Shown: positions 34,336-42,781, counted from the stretch's first letter. The stretch is DNA of 64,000 nucleotides from Pseudomonadota bacterium (GCA_039815145.1 JBCBZW010000012.1:1-64000), one strand, 5' to 3'. Numbers and translations: made by a program. Notes: generated by a model not told the origin, from the letters alone.

Positions 34336-35523
34336 CTACGCATTTAGCGCGGGGCGCTCGGCGGAGGATTCCCCGAGTACGGTCGGAATGACCATCGTCT
34401 GATTGCGACCGGCCTGCTTGGCGCGGTAGAGGGCTTGATCCGCAAGCTCCAGCAGCATCGACATGGACGCGTGCTCATCCCCAGGCGCCGCGGTTGCCGC
34501 GCCAACGCTCATCGTCACATGCTGGCTCAAGGGTGAGGCCGGATGGGTGAGCTTCTCGTCTTCGAGCCCCTGGCGAATGCGCTCGGCGACCGTCTTCAGG
34601 TGCGTATCGCTCTGCACCTCGCGCAGCAGCACGACGAACTCCTCACCCCCCAGACGCGCGGGAACGCCTTCGCCCCGCCGGTGCAGATCCTTCAACACGT
34701 TGGCCACCTGCTGCAGGCATTCGTCACCGGCCTGATGGCCCAGGGTGTCGTTGTAGGCTTTGAAGTGATCGACGTCGCCGATCAGCACGCCCACCCGACG
34801 ATCGCGCCGCTCGGCCGCGACCCACGCCGACTCCAGTTCGTCCTCGAAGCGACGGCGGTTGTAGAGGCCCGTGAGGGGATCGCGTTCGGCCAGGCGACGC
34901 AACTCGTTGGCCAGCTCCTCATTGCGCAGGCGCGAGCGAACGGCGTCCACGAGCGTGGTGTTGACCACCCGCGAGCACATGAAGATGAATCCGAAGAACA
35001 CCGTCCACAGGGCGAGGGTGCCCGCCCACTGACCGGACGCGAGGTCCACGGTGCTCAAGGTGGCGACGGCGAACGGCGCCACGAAGGCCGCGAACATGCT
35101 GCGCCAGGCCGCCATGGAGCCCAGGGAAGCCCCGGCCATACCCGTCACCGACAGCACGGCGTAGATGTGCATGGATGCCTCGTCCAGGCTCAGCGCGCCG
35201 TGGATGAGGGGCGTCCAGGCGATGCCGTGCAGCGCCACACAACCGGTAAACAACCACCGATAGGTGGACGGCGCTAAGCGCTCCGGCGAGCGCAGGTAGA
35301 GTCCGTAGATCCAGAAGCGAGCGACGAACGCCAGCGCGAAGAGCGCCCCCCAGGCGATCAGCACGGCGCCCGGCAGGGCCTCGCGATACAGGTACAGATC
35401 GATCAGGAACACCAGCAGCGCGCCCACGCTGGCGGTGGGCGTGTGCTTGAACATGATCTGCAGCAGTCGGCGCTCGAGCTCGTCTGCGGGGATCGCGTTG
35501 TCGTGGTCAGCCGTAGCCATCAT
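34336..35523 (-). CDS. Membrane diguanylate cyclase (GGEEF)
   Basis: This 395-residue protein has an N-terminal sensory membrane part of six or so helices (residues 30-190) and a C-terminal GGDEF domain. The active-site motif is GGEEF at about 292-296. DPLTGLYNRRRF and IGDVDHFKAYNDTLGHQAGD are classical, so c-di-GMP synthesis is expected. The inhibitory RxxD site before the motif is absent (GEGV), so product inhibition may be lost. It stands alone. Confidence 0.93.
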   Translation of the reverse strand: MMATADHDNAIPADELERRLLQIMFKHTPTASVGALLVFLIDLYLYREALPGAVLIAWGALFALAFVARFWIYGLYLRSPERLAPSTYRWLFTGCVALHGIAWTPLIHGALSLDEASMHIYAVLSVTGMAGASLGSMAAWRSMFAAFVAPFAVATLSTVDLASGQWAGTLALWTVFFGFIFMCSRVVNTTLVDAVRSRLRNEELANELRRLAERDPLTGLYNRRRFEDELESAWVAAERRDRRVGVLIGDVDHFKAYNDTLGHQAGDECLQQVANVLKDLHRRGEGVPARLGGEEFVVLLREVQSDTHLKTVAERIRQGLEDEKLTHPASPLSQHVTMSVGAATAAPGDEHASMSMLLELADQALYRAKQAGRNQTMVIPTVLGESSAERPALNA

Positions 35524-35695
35524 GACCCGGTATCACGGTTGCGGCGGTGTATTCCCCAAGGTACGCAAGCCCGTGGCTCTCACCCGGACGCACGACTCGT
35601 TTCCACACCCTGGCGCATCGCCTTCCCGCGCGAACCGCGAACTGGCGCACGGTTCGTTGCGCAACACGCCCCAGCCGGCGCTCCCGCGCCTATCG

Positions 35696-36517
35696 CTACT
35701 GCGGATGCGCCTCGCGCGTGGAAATATCGAAACGTCCGCCGTGCACCAGGATGTGCAGACGCACGTTGATCAGGCTCACGGGCTCGCCGCGTCGCGCACT
35801 GTCCATGGAGGAGTGGCTGAGCTCGGTGGGATCGACGATCGTGATGCCCCCGCTGCCGACCACTTCCAGCGAATCGCCGGGACGGATGAACGCCGCCGTG
35901 TCCTCGTCGAGCCCGATGCCCACCACGAAGGGGTTGTAGGCCAGGGCGGTGAGCAGGCGGCCCAGGCGATCGCGCTGGCGGAAGTGCTGGTCGATCATGA
36001 AGGCATTGGTGAGGCCGAGGCCCGGCGCCAGGGTGACCATGTCGGGCATGGGCGTCGAGCCCTCGTAGCCGCCGGCGATCATGTGCTCGGGCATGAAGGC
36101 GGCGCCGGCCGAGGTGCCCGCCACGTGCATGCCCTCGGCGTTGCGGCGGCGGATGAGGCGCGCCACTTCCGTGCCGCCCAGGGTCGTCGACAGGCGCAGC
36201 TGGTTGCCGCCGGTCATGAACACGCCGTCGGCGCGCTGGATGTATTCGAGATCTTCCCCATCGGTGCATTCGGCGCGGGTCTCGAACTTGAGCACCTGCG
36301 CGTGGGGAATGCCTAAGCGGCGGAATAGCTTCTCGTAGTTACGCCCCGTGTCTTCGAGTTCCGAGGCCGTGGGGATGATGGCGATGCGCGCATTGCCGCC
36401 GCCGCACTCCTCCACGAAACGGTCCAGGATCTTCGGGTCCTGCAGCTTTTCCTCCGCGCCGCCGATCGGAATGATCAGGCCGCGCTCGGTGTTCTCTACG
36501 CTCTTCGCCGGGGGCAT
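35696..36517 (-). CDS. cphB: Cyanophycinase
   Basis: This is a serine-type exopeptidase of the S51 family that cuts cyanophycin into beta-Asp-Arg dipeptides. The 273 residues show the N-terminal LIIPIGGAEEK, the GGNQ motif near residue 103 and the nucleophile Ser136 in GTSAGA. GLDEDTAAF follows. There is no signal peptide, so it acts in the cytoplasm, as expected for mobilising stored granules. It follows iadA by 21 bp on the same strand. The two would be co-transcribed and complete cyanophycin breakdown. Confidence 0.93.
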   Translation of the reverse strand: MPPAKSVENTERGLIIPIGGAEEKLQDPKILDRFVEECGGGNARIAIIPTASELEDTGRNYEKLFRRLGIPHAQVLKFETRAECTDGEDLEYIQRADGVFMTGGNQLRLSTTLGGTEVARLIRRRNAEGMHVAGTSAGAAFMPEHMIAGGYEGSTPMPDMVTLAPGLGLTNAFMIDQHFRQRDRLGRLLTALAYNPFVVGIGLDEDTAAFIRPGDSLEVVGSGGITIVDPTELSHSSMDSARRGEPVSLINVRLHILVHGGRFDISTREAHPQ

Positions 36518-36538
36518 CGGTGTCGCAAGTCCTCGTTG

Positions 36539-37744
36539 CTATCGCTGTTCGAAGGGGCCGCGGATGAGCTGCTCGCCGTGGCGGCGGTGCCAGGTGCCAC
36601 CCAGCATCACCGCGTCGATATCGTACTGCGCATCGAGCACCACCAGGTCCGCATCCGCGCCCGGTGCAATCACGCCCTTGCCGGGCAGGCGCAGCAGGCG
36701 CGCCGGGTTGGCGGTGAAGGCTGCCACCGTTCGCTGCAGGTCCGCGCCGTGCTGCAGCAGGGCCTTGAGCGTGCCGGCCAGGGTCGCGGGGGTGCCGATA
36801 TCCATGTGGGTGAGCACGCCCTCGTCGTCGAACTGGGGCAGGCAGCCGCCGCCGTCAGAACTGATGGTGATGCGATCGGGCGGCGCATCGCTCGCGAGGT
36901 AGCGCTCCATCGCCTCCACGGCGCCGTAGCCGGCTTCGCCATCGGCGAGCTCGTAGGCCGTGATGTCGACGTAGCAGCCGCTGCGGGCCAGGGTCAGGGC
37001 CTCTTCGAAGAGCGCCACCTGACGATTGATATGCGTCGGATTGAACACCCGCGGCGGCAGCTCGCTCATCGCCAAGGCCTCGCGCACCAGGGCGAGGCCG
37101 CGCGGACCATCGCCGAGGTGGAGGTGGCAGATGCCCGCCTTGCCGGTGATGAGCCCTGCGACGTGGCAGTCGCTGGCGATGCGCAGCAGCTCCTCCACCG
37201 TCGGCTGGCTCGAGCGGTGATCGCTCAGGGCGAGTTCGCCCACGCCGAGGATCGGATCGATGTTGACGATGTCGCCGCGCACGCTGCCCGTGAGGGTGAC
37301 GGGCGGCACGTGGTAGCCGCCCGTGTAGCACCAGGCGCCCAAGCCGAGTTCGCGCAGGCCGCGAGCGGCCGCCACCAGGGATTGGGTGTCGCGGGTGGTG
37401 TCGTCCGTGCCGAGCAGGCCCACGGCGGAGGTCACCCCCGCAGAGGTGTAGTGGCTCAGGGCTACCGGCGGCACGCGGCTCGAGAAGCCCGATTCGCCAC
37501 CGCCCCCCGTCATGTGCGTGTGCCCATCGATGAGGCCCGGCAGGGTCAGGGCACCGTCCAGATCCACCACGTCCACTTCCAGCGCGTCGTCCAAACGCGG
37601 CGCGTGGGTGCCGAGCCACAGCACCTTGCCGCCGCCGATCAGGAGCGTGTGCGCGGCGTCGGCAGGCTGCACGGTGGCGAGCCGGGCGTTGAGCAGGAGG
37701 GTCAGCACAGGGCGGGTCAAAGTGCGGTGGCGAGGGGGCATCAT
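36539..37744 (-). CDS. iadA: Isoaspartyl dipeptidase (beta-aspartyl-dipeptidase)
   Basis: This is an amidohydrolase-fold dipeptidase of 401 residues. The metal site is shown by GLIDGHTHMTGGGGESG (His75, His77), the bridging-Lys segment LITGKAGICHLHLGDG, the NPTHINR region and SSDGGG with the catalytic Asp. IadA splits beta-aspartyl dipeptides, the product of cyanophycinase, into Asp and Arg. The N-terminal start is not certain: the ATG pair at 37744 lacks a strong Shine-Dalgarno, and a GTG at 37708 would begin right before the first strand. Confidence 0.92.
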   Translation of the reverse strand: MMPPRHRTLTRPVLTLLLNARLATVQPADAAHTLLIGGGKVLWLGTHAPRLDDALEVDVVDLDGALTLPGLIDGHTHMTGGGGESGFSSRVPPVALSHYTSAGVTSAVGLLGTDDTTRDTQSLVAAARGLRELGLGAWCYTGGYHVPPVTLTGSVRGDIVNIDPILGVGELALSDHRSSQPTVEELLRIASDCHVAGLITGKAGICHLHLGDGPRGLALVREALAMSELPPRVFNPTHINRQVALFEEALTLARSGCYVDITAYELADGEAGYGAVEAMERYLASDAPPDRITISSDGGGCLPQFDDEGVLTHMDIGTPATLAGTLKALLQHGADLQRTVAAFTANPARLLRLPGKGVIAPGADADLVVLDAQYDIDAVMLGGTWHRRHGEQLIRGPFEQR

Positions 37745-37854
37745 GGTATCACCGCGGCTCGCCGATTCGCCGCGTGGTCAGCACCTTGCGAGGCGGATGG
37801 CAGCGCCTGTCAGACCAGGTGCGCGGCACAACACCGGCTCGCCGGGGATGGCCG

Positions 37855-37882
37855 TTGACACATAGCCATATGGTTATATATT
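37855..37882 (+). promoter_or_regulatory. ArsR promoter with embedded operator
   Basis: A -35 TTGACA (37855-37860), a 16-bp spacer and a -10 TATATT (37877-37882) form a strong sigma-70 promoter. The spacer holds a near-perfect palindrome, ATAGCCAT-ATGGTTAT (37862-37877, one mismatch), the expected place for the ArsR repressor. The predicted transcription start is only a few nt before the ATG at 37892, so the mRNA would be nearly leaderless. Confidence 0.75.
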
Positions 37883-37891
37883 GTTCGACGC

Positions 37892-38203
37892 ATGGACACC
37901 GTGTTTCGCGCCGTTTCCGATCCCAGCCGCCGCGCCATCCTCGACCTGTTGAGCGAGGGCGAGCGCACGGTCAACGATCTCCTCGCCCACTTCCGCTTCA
38001 GCCAGCCCGCCCTCTCCAAGCACCTCAAGGTGTTGCGTGAGGCCGGCCTGGTCGAGGCCCGCTCCGCCGGCCGCCAACGGCACTACTCGCTGCAAGCCGA
38101 AGGCCTGCGCTCGGTGGCCGACTGGGTGGCGCACTACGAACGCTTCTGGAACGAGCGCCTGGACGCCCTCGGCGCCGTGCTCGACGAGGAAGCCGCGCCA
38201 TGA
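37892..38203 (+). CDS. ArsR-family transcriptional regulator
   Basis: This 103-residue winged-helix regulator has the typical N-terminus FRAVSDPSRRAILDLLSEGERTV and the recognition region FSQPALSKHLKVLREAGLVEAR. It has no Cys metal-binding motif (ELCVCDL type), so it is of the group that partners SRPBCC proteins and does not sense arsenite. It overlaps the SRPBCC gene by 4 bp. There is no Shine-Dalgarno because the promoter -10 box ends 9 nt before the ATG. Confidence 0.93.
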   Translation: MDTVFRAVSDPSRRAILDLLSEGERTVNDLLAHFRFSQPALSKHLKVLREAGLVEARSAGRQRHYSLQAEGLRSVADWVAHYERFWNERLDALGAVLDEEAAP

Positions 38204-38715
38204 GCACGGGAGGAGGCGTATGCCGCGTCGACCGCTTCTACCCGCACCCGCCCGAGGCCGTCTGGCGCGCACTCACTACGCCGGAGCTGCTCGCGCGCTG
38301 GCTGATGCCCAACGACTTTGCGCCGGTGATAGGCCATCGCTTCACCTTCCGCACGGAGCCCGGCCCCGGCTTCGACGGCGTCGTGCACTGCGAAGTGCTC
38401 GAGCTAGACGCCCCCAGCACCCTGGCCTTCTCCTGGCGCGGCGGCCCCCTCGACACGCACGTGCGCTTCACGCTCGCGCCCGAAGGCGACGGCACCCGCC
38501 TGCACATGGAGCACTCCGGCTTCCGCGGCCTCAAGGCGCGCCTCGTGCAACGGATTCTGCAGATCGGCAATCGCACGCTCTACGGCAAGCGACTGCCCGC
38601 CCTGCTCGACGACACCGCCGGCCCCACGCCGACCGATCAGGCCTGCATGGAGAGCGAACAAGGCCTTTGGGTTCGCATCCTGCGCCTATTCTCTAGTGGG
38701 CCGTTTGGTAAATAA
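38200..38715 (+). CDS. SRPBCC/AHSA1-domain protein with MITE-encoded C-terminus
   Basis: This 171-residue SRPBCC (START-like, AHSA1) protein has an N-terminal RFYPHPPEAVWRALTTPELLARWLMP and a middle FSWRGGPLDTHVRFTLAPEGDGTRL, typical of those paired with ArsR regulators. Ligand and function are unknown. The last residues, after LRLFS, and the stop codon TAA are supplied by the left terminal repeat of a MITE. Without the element the frame would read TCT-AGG-AGA-CGA-TGA and stop on a TGA that overlaps the ATG of the next gene, so the original C-terminus was probably three residues different in length and sequence. Confidence 0.88.
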   Translation: MSTGGGVCRVDRFYPHPPEAVWRALTTPELLARWLMPNDFAPVIGHRFTFRTEPGPGFDGVVHCEVLELDAPSTLAFSWRGGPLDTHVRFTLAPEGDGTRLHMEHSGFRGLKARLVQRILQIGNRTLYGKRLPALLDDTAGPTPTDQACMESEQGLWVRILRLFSSGPFGK

Positions 38716-38857
38716 GGTAGCGCTCAGCGAGCGGGACTGGCGTCAGGGCAAGGCGGGCGAGCGCAGGCATAGCAGCGCTATGGCTGCGCTTGACCAACAC
38801 CGCCATGGCGTCAGTCCCGCTCGCTGAGCGCTACCTTATTTACCAAACGGCCCACTA
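38694..38857. mobile_element. 160-bp MITE with TA duplications
   Basis: The element spans 38696-38855 and is bounded by TA on both sides. Its terminal inverted repeats are perfect for 44 bp, starting GTGGGCCGTTTGGTAAATAA; with the flanking CTA/TAG symmetry the arms are 47 bp (38693-38739 and 38812-38858). The central part carries a smaller inverted repeat, GCGCAG-G-CATAGC with GCTATG-G-CTGCGC. There is no coding capacity. TA duplication and long terminal repeats fit a MITE mobilised by an IS630/Tc1-type transposase, though no such transposase is in the window. The whole unit can fold into one long hairpin. Confidence 0.9.
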
Positions 38858-38864
38858 GGAGACG

Positions 38865-39170
38865 ATGATGAGTGAGACGACCGAGGAACGCGTCATGACC
38901 CTGCACCCCCAAGGCAAGCAGGGGGTGAACATCGAAAAGACCAAGTACGACGGCATGCGCGCGGCACTGCTGCGGGTCATCCCCAAGGACGACGAGGGCG
39001 TCGCCTTCGGTGATCTCAAGACCCTGGTGGAGCCTCACCTCGATCGGCAGGTGTTCACCGCCGACGTGTCCCGAGGCTGGTACGTCACCACGGTGAAGCA
39101 AGATCTGGAGGCGCGCGGCGAGATCGTTCAGGTGCCGCGGTCACGCCCGCAGCGGTTGCGTCGCAGCTGA
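38865..39170 (+). CDS. Small uncharacterised protein (DUF6958-like)
   Basis: This is a 101-residue soluble protein with pattern MTLHPQGKQGVNIEKTKYDGMRAAL and WYVTTVKQDLEARGEIVQVP, resembling a small family with a winged-helix-like shape that I recall as DUF6958. Its function is not known. AGGAGA lies just before the ATGATG start. Before the MITE inserted it would have been the third gene of the ArsR-SRPBCC operon with an ATGA overlap; it is now separated by 149 bp. Confidence 0.75.
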   Translation: MMSETTEERVMTLHPQGKQGVNIEKTKYDGMRAALLRVIPKDDEGVAFGDLKTLVEPHLDRQVFTADVSRGWYVTTVKQDLEARGEIVQVPRSRPQRLRRS

Positions 39171-39189
39171 CCGGTGGAGAGCCCACCGG
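39171..39189. terminator. Hairpin between convergent genes
   Basis: CCGGTGG and CCACCGG form a 7-bp stem with a 5-nt loop immediately after the stop of the small gene, facing the end of the DUF3300 gene. There is no T-run. Confidence 0.4.
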
Positions 39190-39224
39190 GTCGACGTGAT
39201 CCCGGCGAGCGGTGGTGGGTATGC

Positions 39225-40823
39225 CTACTGGCGTTGCTTGTGCCTGGTCGACTGCGAGCTGGTCGAGCGCTTGGGCTGAGCCCGACTACTGCTACTGCTC
39301 GACGAACGCGGCTTAGCGCGCGGCGCGGACCGGCTCGAGGAGGACGAGGCCTTCGGCTTCGAGCGTGAGGAAGAGGACGCGCTGGCGCTGCGACTCGACG
39401 ACGCACTACGGCTCGACGACGCACTACGGCTCGACGACGCACTGCGACTCGACGACGCACTACGACGGGACGACGACCGCGCCTCCTCCCGCGTCGACCG
39501 CTGCGGCCGCGCATCACGCTCCACCGCCGTCGACCGCGACGACGTCAGCGTCGACGACGCCCGCTGCGGCTTCACCTCACGCGGCACCCGCACGGTCTGC
39601 GGCTTCGACTCACGCGTCGTTGACGACCGCGCAGACCGCGAGCTCGCCGTGGCCGACGCGGTCCGCGGCACCGTGCGCAAGCGCGGGACGTCCGGATCAC
39701 GCTCACCGCGCACGCTGAAGCGCTCCACGCCACCATCACGCGTATCGCTGTCGTAGCGGCGGGTATTCACGGTGCGCGCCGGCGTGGGTGCACGGGTCGG
39801 CGAAATCGCCCGCGACGGCGGCGGCACCGCATCGCGCACCTCACGACTGCGGTCACGGCCGCGCGGACGATCCCCGTAGCGCGGCCCCGGCCGCCAACGG
39901 TTGGCGCCCGGATTCACGATCACCGGCTGTACCACCACCGGCGCGGCCACGATCGGCGTGCGGTAGAAGGGCGACGCGTAGCGGTAGCCGTAGAACGGGT
40001 GGGTGAGGTGATAGCGATCATGCACGAACAGGCTCGATGCGCCCCAGCCGATACTGAACCAGCTGGTCACGCCCCAGAAACGTGACGATGAGAAACGATA
40101 GCTCGCGGGGTATGGGTAGTAGTAGATCGGGCACGGCCGCGGGTAGTAGCGGAACACGCGCGTGGGCTGGCGCTGATACACCACCACCTGGTTCGGCTCG
40201 TAGTCGGGCACGTAGAGCACCTCATCATCCACCGGCTCCACCGTGATGATGTCGTCCTCCACGTTCACCAGCTGGTGCTGATCCGAGCGCAGGTTACCGG
40301 CGTCGTAGGCGCGCAGGCGGAACTGCTCCACGGCGTCCAGCACGTCCTCGCGCTGGTGCACCACGGCGTCACCCAAACGCCAGGTGGCGTCGAGGTCCTG
40401 GTCCATCAGCTCGATCACGTCGGGGTAGTTCAGCAGCGCCACGATGGCGTCGTCCCAGTGCGCAGGCACGTCGGCCTGTGCGCCGAGGTCCACGTTTTCC
40501 AGGAAGCGCTTCGCCTCCACCAATTGTAACGGGTAGGTGGACGCGGGAAGGACGATCGCGAGGAGATCGTCGGGGTACAGGGCGTAGGGGCCGACCAGCG
40601 TCTCCAGCTCGGCGAAGGAATAGCCGCGGACGGCGCGATCGTTCGCGTCCTGGCGGTCCGAAGGCACGCGCGCGTCGGCATCCACCCAGACGGTATCGAC
40701 CTCGTCGCCGTAGGTCGGCGGCGGATGATCGACGATCACCTCCTGGGCGAGGACGGGGCTCAGGGTCGCGAGGGCGCCCAAGCACACGGCCGTGGCCTCG
40801 CGTAAACGTTGAGGTATCTGCAT
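39225..40823 (-). CDS. DUF3300 protein with Ser/Arg-rich repeat tail
   Basis: This exported protein of 532 residues has a signal peptide ending LSPVLAQ. The DUF3300 domain follows at about residues 65-225 (LVGPYALYPDDLLAIVLPASTYPLQLVEA and LLNYPDVIELM). A Tyr/Pro-rich middle (RYYPRPCPIYYYPYP) and a long basic, Ser-rich tail with tandem RSASSS hexapeptides complete it. The domain is known from exported proteins of unknown role. The tail, with many Arg/Lys and Ser, could bind nucleic acid or anionic surface polymers. Confidence 0.85.
   Translation of the reverse strand: MQIPQRLREATAVCLGALATLSPVLAQEVIVDHPPPTYGDEVDTVWVDADARVPSDRQDANDRAVRGYSFAELETLVGPYALYPDDLLAIVLPASTYPLQLVEAKRFLENVDLGAQADVPAHWDDAIVALLNYPDVIELMDQDLDATWRLGDAVVHQREDVLDAVEQFRLRAYDAGNLRSDQHQLVNVEDDIITVEPVDDEVLYVPDYEPNQVVVYQRQPTRVFRYYPRPCPIYYYPYPASYRFSSSRFWGVTSWFSIGWGASSLFVHDRYHLTHPFYGYRYASPFYRTPIVAAPVVVQPVIVNPGANRWRPGPRYGDRPRGRDRSREVRDAVPPPSRAISPTRAPTPARTVNTRRYDSDTRDGGVERFSVRGERDPDVPRLRTVPRTASATASSRSARSSTTRESKPQTVRVPREVKPQRASSTLTSSRSTAVERDARPQRSTREEARSSSRRSASSSRSASSSRSASSSRSASSSRSASASSSSRSKPKASSSSSRSAPRAKPRSSSSSSSRAQPKRSTSSQSTRHKQRQ
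39394..39465. repeat. 18-bp tandem repeat in the DUF3300 gene
   Basis: Four copies of an 18-bp unit, CTCGACGACGCACTACGG with two or fewer changes in the last two copies, run head to tail. On the coding strand they encode RSASSS hexapeptides. Copy-number change by slippage would stay in frame. Confidence 0.9.
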
Positions 40824-41005
40824 TTGCCCTCCCTTGCGGGGCAGTCGGGGTAGCTTGGGGACAGCATAGGCGCGTGATTCTGAACACCGCCTGAACTGGC
40901 GGTCACCTGCCCCTGAACGGTTCGGTCCTGGGGCGTCGGATACGCCGAGATAGGCGATAATTCACGCCGAAACCACCCATCTATCGCACATTTCGGGAGA
41001 TCTCG

Positions 41006-42781
41006 ATGCGTTTTACGGCCCTCGCCGCGCCCGCTCTCGCCGCCTGCCTGAGCACCGCCGCCGCCCTCGCCGACGACGACGTGATGGCGGGCGCCTGGGA
41101 CGCCGCCACGGCGGCGCCCGTCCTCGAGAAGACGCTCTACCTGCACCTGGACTACGACGCCGCCGGCTACACGGAAGCCGAGCGCGCCGCCGCCCAGCAA
41201 CTCATCGAGGCGGGCCATCGCTTGCATACCCTGTACCTGGAGCAACGTCACCCGCAGGGCCGTGCCGCGGAAGCGGCGGTGGCGAGCGAGGGGACGCCCG
41301 CCTATCTGCGCGACCTGTTCCGCGTCATGAAGGGCCCCATCGCCACTACCTTAAGCAACGAGCGCCAGCCCTTCCTGGCCGTGTCCGCGGAGGCCAAGGG
41401 CAAGAACGTCTACAGCCAAGGCCTCGATCGCGCCACGCTCGACAGCTACTTCGAGGCCAACCCGGGCGAACGGGACGACCTACTCCACCTGCGCGCCGTG
41501 GTGCAGGCCGCCACCCCGGAGAACCGGCAGGCAGCCCTCGATACCCTCGACCGCTACCCGGCGCTCGACACGCTCCACCCCGGCCTGCGCCTCACCGTGC
41601 AGACCGCCGAGAACTACTTCCCCCTGCCCTACTCGGTGGCCTACGCAAAGGACATCTTCTACGTCTACCAACGCCTGCACGCCGCCGCGTCCCTGATCGC
41701 CGCGGAGGACCCGGCCTTCGCCCGCTACCTGCGCCTTCGCGCCCGCGATCTGCTCGCCGACGACTACGACGGCGGCGACGCCTCGTGGGTGACGGGCGAC
41801 TTCAAGGGCAACCTCAACGCCCAGATCGGCGCCTACGAGACCTACGACGACGCCCTCTACGGCGTGAAGAGCTTCTTCTCCCTCTCCCTCCTGCAGCGCG
41901 ATCGCGCCAAGAGCGACGAGCTAGCAGAAGCGATCGGTGACATCCAGGCGATCGAGAACGCCCTGCCCTACGACGCCCACAAGCAGGTGCGATCCAGAAT
42001 CCCCGTCGGCGTCTACCGCGTGGTCGCCGACTTCGGCCAGTCCCGCGGCACCAACACGGCCACGATCCTGCCCAACGAAGGCCACCTCTCGCGCCAATAC
42101 GGGCGCACGATCCTGATCCGCGCCAACATCCTGCGCAATGAGCAGCTCTTCGCCGAATCGCGCAAGGCCTTCCTCGCCGCCACCGCGCCGGCCCACCACG
42201 ACGACCTCGACATCGACGGCAACTTCTACCGCACCCTCTGGCACGAGATCGGCCACTACCTAGGGCCCGACCAGACCCGCGGCGGCGGCGATATCGACGC
42301 CGCTCTGCAGGATGCGGCCGACCTCTTCGAGGAGATGAAGTCCGACCTAGTGTCCCTCTTCGCCGCCCCTCGCCTCGCCGAGACCGGCTACCACTCCCCG
42401 CAACGCCTGCGCTCGATCTACGCCGGCGGCATCCGCCGCGTGCTGCAGAAGAACCGGCCACGGCGGGATCAGGCCTACGGCACGATGCAGCTCATCCAAT
42501 GGAACTGGTTCCTCGATCAGGGCCTGCTGCGCTTCGAGGACGGACAGCTCGCCATCGACTACGCGCGCTACCCGCAAGCCGTCTCGTCGCTGCTCGAAGA
42601 GGTGCTCGCCATCCAGTACGTGGGCGATCGCGACGCGGCCAACGCCTTCGTCGACCGCTGGACCGCCTGGGACGAGGAACTCCACGGCGTGATCGCCGAG
42701 CGTATGCGCGCCGCCGAGGGCGCCCGCTTCCGCCTGGTCACCTACGGCGCCCTCGGTGAGACACCGCGATCGTCGAAGTAA
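41006..42781 (+). CDS. Exported M49-like zinc peptidase (DPP III-related)
   Basis: This 591-residue protein has a signal peptide (MRFTALAAPALAACLSTAAALA). The zinc motif is LWHEIGHYLG (HEIGH, about 413-417), and the second motif is EEMKSD (about 442-447), equivalent to the EECKAD of dipeptidyl peptidase III. Typical DPP III has a six-residue HExxxH; here the motif has five residues, as reported for Caldithrix abyssi DPP III. NFYRTLWHEIGH and the middle LPNEGHLSRQYGRT support the family. Export is unusual, as most DPP III enzymes are cytosolic. The reaction would be removal of dipeptides from short peptides. Confidence 0.83.
   Translation: MRFTALAAPALAACLSTAAALADDDVMAGAWDAATAAPVLEKTLYLHLDYDAAGYTEAERAAAQQLIEAGHRLHTLYLEQRHPQGRAAEAAVASEGTPAYLRDLFRVMKGPIATTLSNERQPFLAVSAEAKGKNVYSQGLDRATLDSYFEANPGERDDLLHLRAVVQAATPENRQAALDTLDRYPALDTLHPGLRLTVQTAENYFPLPYSVAYAKDIFYVYQRLHAAASLIAAEDPAFARYLRLRARDLLADDYDGGDASWVTGDFKGNLNAQIGAYETYDDALYGVKSFFSLSLLQRDRAKSDELAEAIGDIQAIENALPYDAHKQVRSRIPVGVYRVVADFGQSRGTNTATILPNEGHLSRQYGRTILIRANILRNEQLFAESRKAFLAATAPAHHDDLDIDGNFYRTLWHEIGHYLGPDQTRGGGDIDAALQDAADLFEEMKSDLVSLFAAPRLAETGYHSPQRLRSIYAGGIRRVLQKNRPRRDQAYGTMQLIQWNWFLDQGLLRFEDGQLAIDYARYPQAVSSLLEEVLAIQYVGDRDAANAFVDRWTAWDEELHGVIAERMRAAEGARFRLVTYGALGETPRSSK

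Noticed and set aside
25000-38000. Cyanobacterial origin suggested by cyanophycin genes
   Set aside because: Cyanophycin genes occur in many other bacteria; the pilin with a CRP site, the OlsF-like gene, RND pump and overall gene content point to a proteobacterium.
38693-38858. Reading the long inverted repeat as a transcription terminator
   Set aside because: The 44-bp perfect arms, TA duplications and restoration of the ATGA overlap on removal show an inserted element; any terminator effect would be secondary.
39394-39465. Possible CRISPR array
   Set aside because: Units are 18 bp, contiguous without spacers and in frame inside a coding gene.
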